From positions 6,814,001 through 6,878,000 of the forward strand of contig NC_092251.1 in assembly GCF_036320965.1 (NCBI RefSeq): DNA of 64,000 nt, read 5' to 3'. Positions 53,621-64,000 of this stretch are shown in pieces. Below the pieces are notes generated by a model. That model was not told where the DNA came from and ran no database searches. It saw nothing but the letters and a program-made list of their open reading frames with translations. Position 1 is the first letter of the stretch. Every line of letters starts with the position of its first letter. The translations under genes were made by a program, and so were the position numbers. The DNA is from Panulirus ornatus. Taxonomy: Eukaryota > Arthropoda > Malacostraca > Decapoda > Palinuridae.

Positions 53621-56050
53621 TTCATGTGGTTATTCCATGAGTGAAAAATTAGTTTGGATAAGTGTATCATCATAAGTGGACAAAAAGGAATGCGTCCTTG
53701 AAACTGCAGGAGCTGTACCCTAGGGTTATATGATTAAATAAAAAGAACAGATATTGCTGCATCTTGGCTGTTGAGTTGGGTGTTAGATGAGAACAAGTGG
53801 ATGCTAAGGATCGCCTAAAGGCATGACAAGTGGTTAATGTGCTTAGGGATATTTGAGAAGTAAACTGAGGTAAGGTTGGATTGTGTGTCAAGGGTAGATG
53901 GAAGTAGGTTGTGAAAGTTTAAATAAACCAGCTCCGGGTTAATGTGAATTTGGCTGAAGAGGATATCTCATATGATGATATTCATGTAAATTGAAGGTGA
54001 TTTGAACATGGAGGTACATAGAAGGTCTCTTGGCTTTACTCGAGCAAAGTGCTATTCGTTTTGTCAGTAATATTTGGTGGATTAGGTTTAAATGAATGCA
54101 GCAGCAATGATTTGTAGCTTTTGAATATGGAGTAGAGTGGGATGCCAAACTTGCAAAGTTAGCCACCTTTAATGTAGCAAGTTTTACAGTCGGAGGAAAG
54201 AATAACATGGTAAAATATGAAAATGAAGATGACTTGCAGGTAGGTATATACTTTGTCCCAAATCCGGCAACTCTCAAAATCCAGAACTTACAAGGCCACT
54301 AATGTTCACTCCCTCTTGCACATAATCACCTTATTCTACATTGTAGAAAAGGTAATCAGAGAAATAGCTACGTGAGGCGTCACTCTACAGTAACTGCATA
54401 AGTAGACATTATAGCCTCGTACATGCTAAGTTACAGAGATCCCAAGCCCCTTGTCTCAGCCAGCGCTGAGTTTCGACAACCCCCCAAGTTCCTCTGATGT
54501 ATGAAATACAGAGACCTTTACCTTCTGCCTCTATTGAGGCGTCAGCCTCATTGCAGCAAGGTAACACTCATGCTTGCCTTCATCCTTAACTGGGTCAGAT
54601 ATCACCGCCAGCACTTCAGCTCAGCAATGACCAGTCATTACTTAAGTTTACTTGTGCACTTTCAGATCAGATGCAATTTAGTGTTGTTAAGGAGAGGATG
54701 GGTACATGACTGCTGTTGTGATGATGTTTAGAATTTGTACAAACTTAGACACCGTTACATTGATAATTATAGAAAACCCCACAGTTTGTCATACTGATTC
54801 AATTACCATATCAACAAAGTACCTGTGATGTACATTAAGTGCAATTATGAATGAATTAATTTACTGGCAAAGCCACAGAAAATCTTTGTGAAGTCAGATG
54901 AACGCCTCAAGGTCATAGAATTATTGGCAAGATTAGCATGAAAGACCTCTATAAAGATGAGGTAAATTGGCATAAATACATGATGAAGGAGTAAAGTTTC
55001 AAGGCCTTGCATCGTGTACTACTTAATATGAGAATCAGAAACATTATTGACCAACTAACGGAAAAAAATTTACCAAAAATATATGTAAGTATATGTAACC
55101 AAACGGGCTGTATTCAGGCGTAAAAGAGTATTCGTTAATTAAGGTAGGGAAAGTCGCATGAAGTTTTTTCTGTGAATAGATTTTGCCATGGATCATAAGA
55201 TTAGAATACTACCTTCCTAGGTTAGGATTCAGTGGCTTAGAGTACTACATCCTCCCTCGGTTAGGTTGCAGTTGTTTAATGCAGCCACATCTAATTTAGT
55301 CGAACGTAACCCAGTTAAAAGAGTGAATAAATACATTGTAGCGTGCGCTTTAGAAGTTTATCCTTTATAAACCAAAACATTTGATGGTCATCAGTAAACA
55401 GATGCACATCCTTGAGATACACTTAAGTGGTGGAGATGAAGTCTTGCAGACTGTCGCTTCAAATAACTGATCTGATAAGATTTTCTTTTCCTCTTGTTCC
55501 TCTTGTCTACAGTATAGTTCACTGTTTATAGTAAAATGCTTATAGGAAACCTTATAGGAGATTAAGTGGTATAGTATAGTTTCATTTGATAGGAATTTAT
55601 TTGAATTTGATTTGAAACAGTTTGTAAACAAAACAGTGAAATGAGGTGTTATTTTGTTGTGATAGGAATTGTGTTTTTCTGTATGAAAATTAGATTAGCA
55701 TATTTTCCAATAGTATCCTAGGTGTGGGGCCCTTGATAATGTAGTTTCTGGTAGTTACGTAATACTTAGTAACCAAGTTTCAGACCAGGGTGGTACAATT
55801 TGGGTACCTCGGTACCGGGAGGGTAAGTGGTTTTCGGGTTTGCGTTCCCATGGCTTAGCGTTGCTGTCCTCTGCCCCCACCCACAGTTGGGTTGCTAGCA
55901 TTCAATGCTTGAAATATACAAAATATACAGCTCACACATAACACTTGACGCATAACTCACACGACGCGTTCTTCATAACTGATTAGACTTTCCTGTTGTG
56001 ATTGCTGTATATGCATTTAATCACTGCCTCTTGGTGTAATTTCGTTGTCA

Positions 56051-56053
<3 letters not shown>
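53621..56053. other. Intergenic sequence, no gene seen
   Basis: AT-rich; no splice-flanked coding segment recognised on either strand. Confidence 0.5.

Positions 56054-56124
<71 letters not shown>
56054..56124. repeat. (CT)n microsatellite
   Basis: Pure CT tract of about 70 bp. Confidence 0.95.
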
Positions 56125-56127
<3 letters not shown>

Positions 56128-57151
56128 AGTAGCCAGCCACGGAAAACCAGCGAGAAACTGGTTTTCCGTCCATGAACATAAAATCTCGCCTCTGACTCAT
56201 ACATTGACAACACGTAACTCACAAGAGATCGTCCTTCAAAGCAATACTTTCCCGTGGTGATCGCTACGCATTAGTCCTGCCTTCTATGAAGAACTCGTCC
56301 TTTGATACTTGAAAGTAATCTTTCTCCCCTTCCCTCTGTGTGCCAGTGACATCCTTTTTGTGTCTAAAATAAGAAAAAAAAAATGAGTTAATCATGTTAT
56401 ATAGAAAAAGATAAACTAAAATGAATTGAGGAATTTTTTACGCGAAGTAACCGTGCACTTGAGGTTTTATGTGGGCAGTAATGCCAGCTATAATATTACG
56501 AAAAATTATATAGTATTACAAGATGTGCTTCAACTCAGTGAAAATACCGTGATTATCTTCTACAGTTTTCATTCTCTCATCGTGTATAATACTTCTCTAC
56601 CCCATCTTATCTTTTAAATCACTCAAAATCGCGAAAGTACAAACTCTGAAGAGTGTGTAGGTAGACACAAGAAACTGGTGCCAGCAGCAGGGTGCGTTTC
56701 ACAAGAGCGAGTCCAGGAAGAAGGGAATATTTGCTGAATAGGTGGTTTATTTAGGTGTAAGAAACAAAGGCCTCGGGCTGGGGAACTGTAACCTTGGAAC
56801 TACCTGCCTTCGAGCAGACTGTGTACCGGCCGGCGTGGATCCGCAAACCCTGGGGATAGTTAATCTTGGTTTGTCAGGTTTTGGTAACTTTTGTTGATAA
56901 ACTTACGATGACGGTGTGTCATGTTGGGTTGCGCGAGTTACGAGTGCCTATTTATAGCCAGTTATACTGATGCATCTATGGGAAGTGTGTCAGAAGTGGG
57001 GGTAGCTACCGGCCCGTCGGATGTGGGTATAACGTTGGACAGGAAACTGAGCGAGGCGTCTAAGGCGCCTCCAGCCCAAGTCCGCCTCTGTCATTATTGC
57101 TGCCCACCCTGGTGAATCATAATCCTGGTGTGCCGTTACCCTCCTTCTAGT

Positions 57152-57153
<2 letters not shown>
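56125..57153. other. Intergenic sequence, no gene seen
   Basis: No supportable feature. Confidence 0.5.

Positions 57154-57228
<75 letters not shown>
57154..57228. repeat. (TA)n microsatellite
   Basis: About 75 bp of TA. Confidence 0.95.
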
Positions 57229-57230
<2 letters not shown>

Positions 57231-57535
57231 CGTTGTGAAGTGTAATGCGACGGGTCATTCTAATCAAGGATTGTAGTAGGTATTCGTTTGTCGCAAAGTG
57301 CCATGCATCATATCACATTTGTTTTCATATGTTTTAAAGTCTCAGGGATGTTGAACCACAGTAGGTCAAGCTCGGTTAAGAATATTCTGATGGCAATAGG
57401 TTTGAGTAATGTATTGAAATGGGGGGTGGGGGTGGGGGGGAGACAAATTAGTCACTTGGGTGGCGAGTTCGGGTTGAATAGAATTGAAAACGACGTGACC
57501 ATTCGCCGGCGGAGGAGCTGAACAAAGCGTAATAG

Positions 57536-57549
57536 CCAATGACCGGAAG
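57536..57549 (+). promoter_or_regulatory. Weak promoter-like cluster (CCAAT plus ETS-type site)
   Basis: CCAAT is immediately followed by GACCGGAAG, an ETS-type core, in a CpG-richer patch. No initiator or exon is attached. Confidence 0.2.
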
Positions 57550-57884
57550 ACGGGTGGGTCCTGGACGCGTTGCCTCTGCTCTTTGTTCTGCTAGGAACCT
57601 TACTTGTGCTCCTGGAAACCGGGACTCCGTCGTCTGTAGCAGCTGTTGCTGCGTCCGTCTCACTTTAGGTTTTTATTTCTTTGCATACCCAATCCTAAGG
57701 ACCCCCCAACTTTAATGTGAGCTTCTGCAGCGTTAAGGGTTGTGCTACTGTTAATGGCAGCGAAATGGTGGCCTCTTTTTTTTCAGTGTGAAGTTCACTT
57801 AAGAGACTTTTGGGCGACTTTTCTTTTTACCAGCGGTGTAACCTCGTGCAGGCGTTGTACGGCATCATTCCCACATATGTAGTA

Positions 57885-58095
57885 TACTGGGGTGGACGTG
57901 CTGTCAGTGGACTGAACCAGGGCTTGTGAGCCGTCTGGGGGTAAACCATGGAAAGGTCTATGCCATGGGCCTGGTTGTGGACGGGGAGCTGTGGTTGCGG
58001 TACATTACACATGACAAGAGAGTGGATATGGCCGCTCTTCGTCTGTTCCTGGCGCTACCTTGCTAGCCCGGGAAGCCGTAGTCACGTATGGTATA
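57885..58095 (+). mobile_element. LINE 3'-end fragment with tail
   Basis: It matches the 3' UTR of the family (gtatactggggtggacgtgc, ctgtcagtggactgaaccag, ggggtaaaccatggaaagg) and the tail (ctgttcctggcgctaccttg). It ends in a short tatatat stretch. Confidence 0.75.
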
Positions 58096-58569
58096 TATAT
58101 TGCCAGTACCAAACAGTGCATGGCTTGCCGAATTTTCAGTGGATCCAAACGTATCTCAAACCTATTAGAATTAATACACTCCATAAAAACTGAGTTTGAA
58201 GCGTTTGGTGATGTAACTGTCAAATTAGGTTTCATTAAGCTGGATGGGATTGCGGATATTCGTCATAAGAAAACTCGTTAATCCTTACCCTCCTCGTCGT
58301 CCCAGCCGAGGATGAAGGAAGAGCTCAAGCAGTTTTCCTGCCCGCCCATCTTCCCTCCCTCTTGCGCCGTGATATCCGATCTCGTGTGGTGTGAGATTTT
58401 ACATTCGCTCTCAGTAGTGTTCGCTCCGATTCATGACGGAATTAAAGTGGGCGCGGAGCAGCCTCCCTCCTTCCGCCTTTGTGCTCGGCTTGAACACAGT
58501 ATCTTAGCGTTGAAAGGATGGCGGAATGAAGGGGAGGGGAGAAGCGCTGTGGTGTATAGATAGGAGGTA

Positions 58570-58586
58570 GGGGGGGGGGGGGGGGG
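58570..58586. repeat. G homopolymer
   Basis: About 17 consecutive G. Confidence 0.9.
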
Positions 58587-58757
58587 TGTTGTGTTTAGTA
58601 GCTAGATAGATGGATGGTGGTTTGCGAGTGTCGGGCATACCGGCACTGGAAACGGCCTGAGTGAAGTAGGCAGTGTTTATAGTATATATAGAAGAGATGT
58701 ACAGCGTACGGGGCTCTGTTCAGCTTTAAAAACAGTAAGCTCGTATTTTGAAGTCTT

Positions 58758-58759
<2 letters not shown>

Positions 58760-58829
<70 letters not shown>
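58760..58829. repeat. (TA)n microsatellite
   Basis: About 70 bp of TA. Confidence 0.95.
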
Positions 58830-58833
<4 letters not shown>

Positions 58834-59499
58834 TCCGCCTTCCTGTGGTTACACCTCGAGTGAAGTCACTTTCGGCTTGGCTGTATCATCGTCTGTTGAT
58901 ACCGACTCTTATTTACCAGCTGCCGTATGTAGCACATCCCTGAGGGGCTGCTGTAGGAGCTCTCGGACAAGGGGGTCCTGAATTAACATCTGGAACATTT
59001 CAAGAAAGGGGTCGAGAGGCAGTAGTTATTATGAACTGATATATACGTAATTTTCCGGGTTCATTAATAACTGATGGGATGATGACATTTTTTTTCTTTT
59101 CCTTTTGCCCTTGAAATAGTTTCGGTCGAAGACGATACCGAGGAGGGAAATCGATGCTGTGATTGAAGGAACAACTTCATTGCCAGGACGTGAGCGTAGT
59201 AGAGTCGCTCGTGGCTTGTAAGATTAGTGTAGTTTCCAGTTATTGTCAACAGAAAGCTGCAAGTTTGGTTTGTGATGACCGTAGAGTGTCATTTTCTCTC
59301 GCGGTGATGGTTTGTGTGAGAGTCATAGCCCTTGTATGTATTGAAATTACTGTACGCGATGGAGATTTGTTGGTGCCTTTGATCACTGCAACCCAAGGGT
59401 TAGTTTCATGGAAAGGCCTTGTTACTTTTGATTTGTCCCTTTCGAGCAGTTATCCTCCAGGGAACTTGTAAGGCGGTGTATGGTTGCGGTCTAGTCTAA
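58830..59499. other. Intergenic sequence, no gene seen
   Basis: A 102-codon frame at 59163-59471 has no motif or splice support. Confidence 0.45.
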
Positions 59500-60900
59500 G
59501 ACTTCCCCATCTTGGAATGAAGCGTAGTATGACGGTGCTCCCTCCCTGACTCCAACCTTCCAGGCCTAAATGAGGCATTGTGTGGCAGGATTCCCCTCAC
59601 GTCTCAATGCTAGTGTTGGGCAGTGTATGACAGTTCTCCCACATCCTTCCCTATCCTGGTTAAAGCGATGTCTGATTGAGCCCCATGTCTCCACATCCTT
59701 GGAGCAGCCTTCCCTCTCTTGTATTATGTCTCCTCAGTAACAGGTCAGTCACAAACGTGTGGTGGCTTTCTTGATAGGAATTGGAGGAGCCCCCCCCCCT
59801 TCCATCCAGTCCGCCTTAACGTACCCTCTGCTAATGGTCCATTCCAAGAAGCGGTCGGGAATTAACCCGGTGGTAACCCTTCCTCCAGCTGCCCTGGACT
59901 CCTTTCATTAACCTGCCTCCCTCCCCTCCAGTTCCCTGGCAACACGTCGTGGCAGCCTCTTGGGGAGACCTCTGCTAACTTACCCTTCACCCCGCCCAGG
60001 CGCGCTGCTGGGTTCCCCCTCCACATCACATTTTGCGTTTGCTCCTTAGCAACGCGTTCTTTGAAACTCGCACGTCGTGTTGCTAGACATGACCATTCAT
60101 CCGTTGCGTTGCTACCGCTTCACCTTTGTGAGCCGTCCCTCCCTCCCGAGGTACTTAACCTCTCACTCCTAGTCTTCGTTACTTCCCTGAGCAACTTGTC
60201 ATAACATCCTCTGTTTCACCCTCTTGGGATAACTCTGACCCTCCACCCTCTTTCTACTTAAAAGCTAGAACTTTGCCAATCTTGCCGCCATCTTGATCCC
60301 GGAAACCTTCTCCACTTTCCTGGCCTCCGAGTCTCCTCTTGAATTCTCCTGGCTGTTTCCTCCGCCTTCCTACATCCTGGCCTGCTGTCATCCGTGGGAC
60401 CTCCTCCACCTTCCTCTGTCTCCTGGCCTCCTCTATCCATTTGTCCTCTTCACTCTCCTGGTCTCCCACCGTCCTGGCCTCCTTCAGCCTCCTTGCTTTC
60501 TACCCTCCTCGCCTCTTCCACACTGCTGGTCTCCTCCACCAGGTCGTGGTAGCGAGCTTAATGCCGTTTCGGAAGCCCTTCCATCCCTGCGGGCTGCCTC
60601 TGTGGCCTCAGGACTTCATAGCAACCTGTCTAGCCCCGGGCGTAACCTCTCCCACCCATGTGGCCCTCCCTCCCCTCCCGCCCCAACCTTTCCTCATCTG
60701 TATCCCTCTTCTTGGTAAGACTGCCATGTCACGTAGGGATACACATCTGGCGCGTCCTGTGATCAACTTTCTTTTGCACTGTTCTGTAGCTTTCCTCCTT
60801 TCCCTGCCGAGCTCGCCCAGTCTTTTGCAGTGATCGTGTTCTCTCCTTCCCTCCCCTTCATCTGTAGCAGGCATCGCGGCAACCCCCGTGCTTGGCAACT
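59500..60900. repeat. Pyrimidine-rich degenerate repeat region
   Basis: The + strand is strongly C/T-biased, with recurring cctcctccacctt, ctcctggcctcct and cttccctccc phrases, most regular at 60290-60545. Proline/serine/leucine-rich frames here follow from this composition. Confidence 0.6.
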
Positions 60901-60949
60901 AGCTTAGTCCGCAATTTCCGTATTACGTAAAACGTAGGAAGAGACGAGT

Positions 60950-60965
60950 TGTATGTGTGTGTATG

Positions 60966-60996
<31 letters not shown>
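60950..60996. repeat. (GT)n microsatellite, interrupted
   Basis: GT tract with three interruptions. Confidence 0.85.
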
Positions 60997-60999
60997 TGA

Positions 61000-62044
61000 C
61001 GTTTGATAAACCGTTGGGTTTTACCGGGGGCTTAGGGTGGCTTAAGCCGGCGGCACCGCGGCTTGTGCGGGGTGGGCTTGATGAGTCGCCAGTATTGATC
61101 AGCACAACGAGACGCGTGGCAAAAGTGTGAAGGCAAAAGCCCGTCCCGTTGTGGCGTTGCTCAGGAGAACGGAATTGACCGGTGACGTTATGGTGGGGGG
61201 GGTGGGGGAGGGGGAAGGGGTCCGCAACGGTTTATGGATCGTTCCCTCCCCTCCGACCATCCAGTACTCCATTGTCCTTTTGTTTACATTCTTTCTCAGC
61301 TACTTACTCTTTTTTTTCTTCTCATCTCTGCGTTTTTCCTTTACACACTCGTTAATCTCACAGTCTTTCTTCTGGAGATGTGTGCGCGATTTCTTCTGCG
61401 GTGAGCTTAGACGCGCTGGTATAGCCGGAGGAGAGGAGAGATTTTCGGGCGGTATGGTCCGGTGTGTGTGTGTGTGTGTGTGTCTGGTGCGCCGTGGTCT
61501 CTCTTGGCGTGGCAGGCGGATGGCCCCCCCTCGCCTCTGTTTGGTCTGCCTTGATCTGAGCGCCCTCCTCCTACCCCGCTGGGAAATTGGATTTCAGATT
61601 TTCCTGCGTGGTTTCCTGGCGTTCGCCTCCCTCCCTACCTCCCCCTCCTCATAACCTGTTTTTCCCGGGCCTCCACTGTGTTTCCTTCTCAAATAGGATA
61701 TCCCAGGTTAATTACGCAATTATGGTATTTTTAACTATTGGAAATTGGTTAAACTTTGCGTTTCCAGTTGACATAGAGAATGGATGTTTGTGTTGGCGTT
61801 CGGTGTATGTTATTTATTATAGTCCTGTGTTTCGGGTAATCATTTATAGTCCTGTGTCTCGGGTTATTATTTTTTGTAAAACTCTTGGGATGTACTCGCG
61901 CGGGTGCTGTAGGAGATGCGTAATGTACACCCCTGCGCGTAAATGTCTCAGCCTTAGCGAAGCGGGTGTGACGCCCCACATTTCGCGGAAGACCTGTTTT
62001 CTGAAAATGGTTTACATTCCCAGTCCGGGCGTTGTTTACACGGG

Positions 62045-62080
<36 letters not shown>

Positions 62081-62709
62081 TGGTGTTGGCTGTTCCCGCG
62101 TGGGGTCCCTTATCTCACGTTATTACACAGCTGTCGTCCCCAGACACCCAGCGTGAACTGAGCCAAAAACTTTAAGGTGGGAGGAATGTTACACTCCAAC
62201 GGCGTTTCAAAGAGTGTGTTGTTGTATATCAGCGTCATCACCTCCGAGGCAAGAGGATCCTAGGTAGGCTAACCGTCCTGTAGTTTGGTCATGATCATTT
62301 TGCCTCCCTGGCGTGCTCGTGGCTTGGATGAGACGTCACAGGCACGCGACACATATGCAAGTAGAATGTGAGGCGAGGCTGAGGGTGCATTATTAGATGC
62401 AAGTACAATACGGGTTCGTAGCCGTATGTTTGGAAAGTTGAGCGATACGTAAGTTCCAAGCGACAGGGGTGTTGTGAGGGCCACGTGCATCCTTAAACCC
62501 GTATCTCAGTTGTATAGACGCGGTGACCACTTGCGTGAATAACCATCCTCATTAGCCAAACTATTTTGCACTCGGGTGATCGTGTGGCCGGGGCAGGCAG
62601 GCAGGCAGGCTGCTGATACCAACAGCCTGATGCGCCGTGTGGCATCGGGAGTCTTGATTTGGTTTCAGGCTAGGCTAGGCACTGGGGAAGAAAGCATGTG
62701 GTTTTGAGA
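61000..62709. other. Intergenic sequence with two short (GT)n tracts
   Basis: (GT)n at 61462-61483 and 62049-62075. The region is GC-richer than average but no exon is supported. Confidence 0.45.
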
Positions 62710-62711
62710 GG

Positions 62712-62790
<79 letters not shown>
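62710..62790. repeat. Compound (GATA)n-(GA)n microsatellite
   Basis: GATA units pass into about 60 bp of GA. Confidence 0.95.
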
Positions 62791-62793
<3 letters not shown>

Positions 62794-63517
62794 TTTGAGT
62801 GTGGCGACGATTTATTGCACCCGTGTTTGTATTTCATTACGGTTGGAGGGTTCCGGAGAGAGCGTTTGGTAAGGGCAGCGGACGCCGCCGCCCGAATCTT
62901 TTTCCACGGGCCGTCCAGTCCTTGAACTGTCGTGGGTGAGGAATGGAGTGCGAAAGGTACGTACGTCTCTGTTGTTTTCCTCCCCGGCAAAAACAGCGTT
63001 TCCTGCATGAGAGGGTAAAGTGGCCATAGATTGGATGGTTGTTTTCTACGAACTGCCAGGGTCCAAAAAGGCCGTCAGCTTTCCAAGCGACATCCAACAA
63101 CAGAGTGAGCTTGTCGCGCCTTCTTCAGGTGTAAGGGATGACTGTGAATGTAGCCCTTGGCTGGTGAGAGTCATAACTTGTTTACACGGTGTGCGTTCGT
63201 GATGATTCGTCTGTAGGTGGGTTCGATCCGATGGATCGTTACGTGGTTACGACCCCTCGGTATTTTCCTAGGACACGGGTTTTGATTGGCTAGGTAAGGA
63301 TCATTTTTATTCGCTGTTGATGCGCACGTGGATTATCAGGCACTCCGTGAGTGAACTGTAGCTCAAAGGGTCGTACTGTCGTGCTCAAGTGTCGTACCTT
63401 TCATGCTCAAAGATCGTGCCTTTCGTGCCCTGCTTGTACCAAACATGATGCATCTGTGACCTTTTGTATTAGTCAGTTTCAATAACTCTACTCTGCATTG
63501 GGTCCTGTCTGAGGACA

Positions 63518-63519
<2 letters not shown>

Positions 63520-63562
<43 letters not shown>
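63520..63562. repeat. (CA)n microsatellite
   Basis: Pure CA tract. Confidence 0.95.
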
Positions 63563-63567
<5 letters not shown>

Positions 63568-63935
63568 ACAAATTACTTACACACTGATTATGATCAGCGT
63601 AAAAGTAATTTTTTGTGTACATATTTTAATTTGTACTTTATTACTCTCAGTATTAACAAGATATGTATATGAACGAATTATGCAATTGCTGTCACCTGTG
63701 TTGCTGTCATTATCACTAACCTGTAATTATGTATCACGTATTTGATGTACCCTAGCCCTCCATCCTATGACGAGATGACCCACTTGCCACCCCTCCCATG
63801 TATCATACCTCCTGTACGCTCCATACTTGCCTCCACCCACCTGCCCCTATCCATGTACCCTTCAACTCGTACTATCACCGGGATGTTTTTTGTGTGTATA
63901 ATAGGCTATAAGGTCTTGTAGGCATCGTACTTTCC

Positions 63936-63936
<1 letters not shown>

Positions 63937-63970
<34 letters not shown>
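63937..63970. repeat. (GT)n microsatellite
   Basis: Pure GT tract at the right edge of the window. Confidence 0.95.
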
Positions 63971-63972
<2 letters not shown>

Positions 63973-64000
63973 GCTACCCTTCGGGCGGATTGATAGTGTG

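Noticed and set aside
60293..60833. Pro/Leu/Ser-rich frames of 141 and 164 codons
   Set aside because: They follow from the pyrimidine-rich repeat composition, overlap in different frames and have no motif or splice context.
63215..63226. GGTTCGATCC resembling a tRNA T-arm
   Set aside because: No acceptor stem, D-arm or anticodon arm can be formed around it.

Overview
The window is eukaryotic genomic DNA, most probably from a decapod crustacean. The evidence is long (TA)n and (CA)n microsatellites, spliced genes with GT-AG introns, many 5'-truncated copies of one non-LTR retrotransposon, and short SINE-like elements built around a 'cgctacctcgc…gcggga' tail. I recall that tail style from decapod genomes but cannot confirm the species.

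Layout. (i) 1-5.6 kb: the 3' part of a large modular gene (paralog A). Its reading frame is open at the left edge, and its four exons are 1-2517, 3152-3302, 4050-4216 and 4444-4806. (ii) 5.6-12.4 kb: intergenic DNA with microsatellites, SINE/LINE pieces and a possible relic of a third paralog near 9.4-9.6 kb. (iii) 12.5-30.3 kb: a giant paralog B whose first coding exon alone is 10.55 kb, followed by three small exons at 27.30, 29.52 and 30.21 kb. The deduced protein is about 3,646 aa. It carries several classes of coding tandem repeat, including four near-identical 1,068-bp units. Its introns are filled with LINE, SINE and (TA)n DNA. (iv) 30.8-34.5 kb: LINE copies. (v) 33.3-36.2 kb: a two-exon Golgi-type carbohydrate sulfotransferase with a LINE inside its intron. 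(vi) 38.4-41.2 kb: a small Pro/Gln/Tyr-rich protein gene on the + strand. (vii) 45.6-42.2 kb, minus strand: a four-exon gene for a small PPxY-containing protein with a hydrophobic, Arg/His-rich tail. (viii) 46-64 kb: essentially gene-free, with one good promoter/first-exon candidate at 49.6-49.8 kb, degenerate minisatellites, LINE tails and simple repeats.

The most interesting content is the paralog A/B family. Both proteins are chains of roughly 90-aa modules, most ending in a hydrophobic stretch plus W-x-G-x-(K/R)-P. Both genes share a 3' exon set with identical intron phases (0, 1, 0), so they are tandem duplicates. I do not recognise the family. The module pattern (G-x-V…G-I/F…hydrophobic strands…W-x-G) resembles a small five-stranded beta barrel of the OB/cold-shock kind, but this is only an inference.

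The mobile elements form a coherent set. LINE copies and SINE-like elements share a 3' hairpin and sit next to (TA)n tracts. One copy has the inverted 5' segment expected from twin priming.
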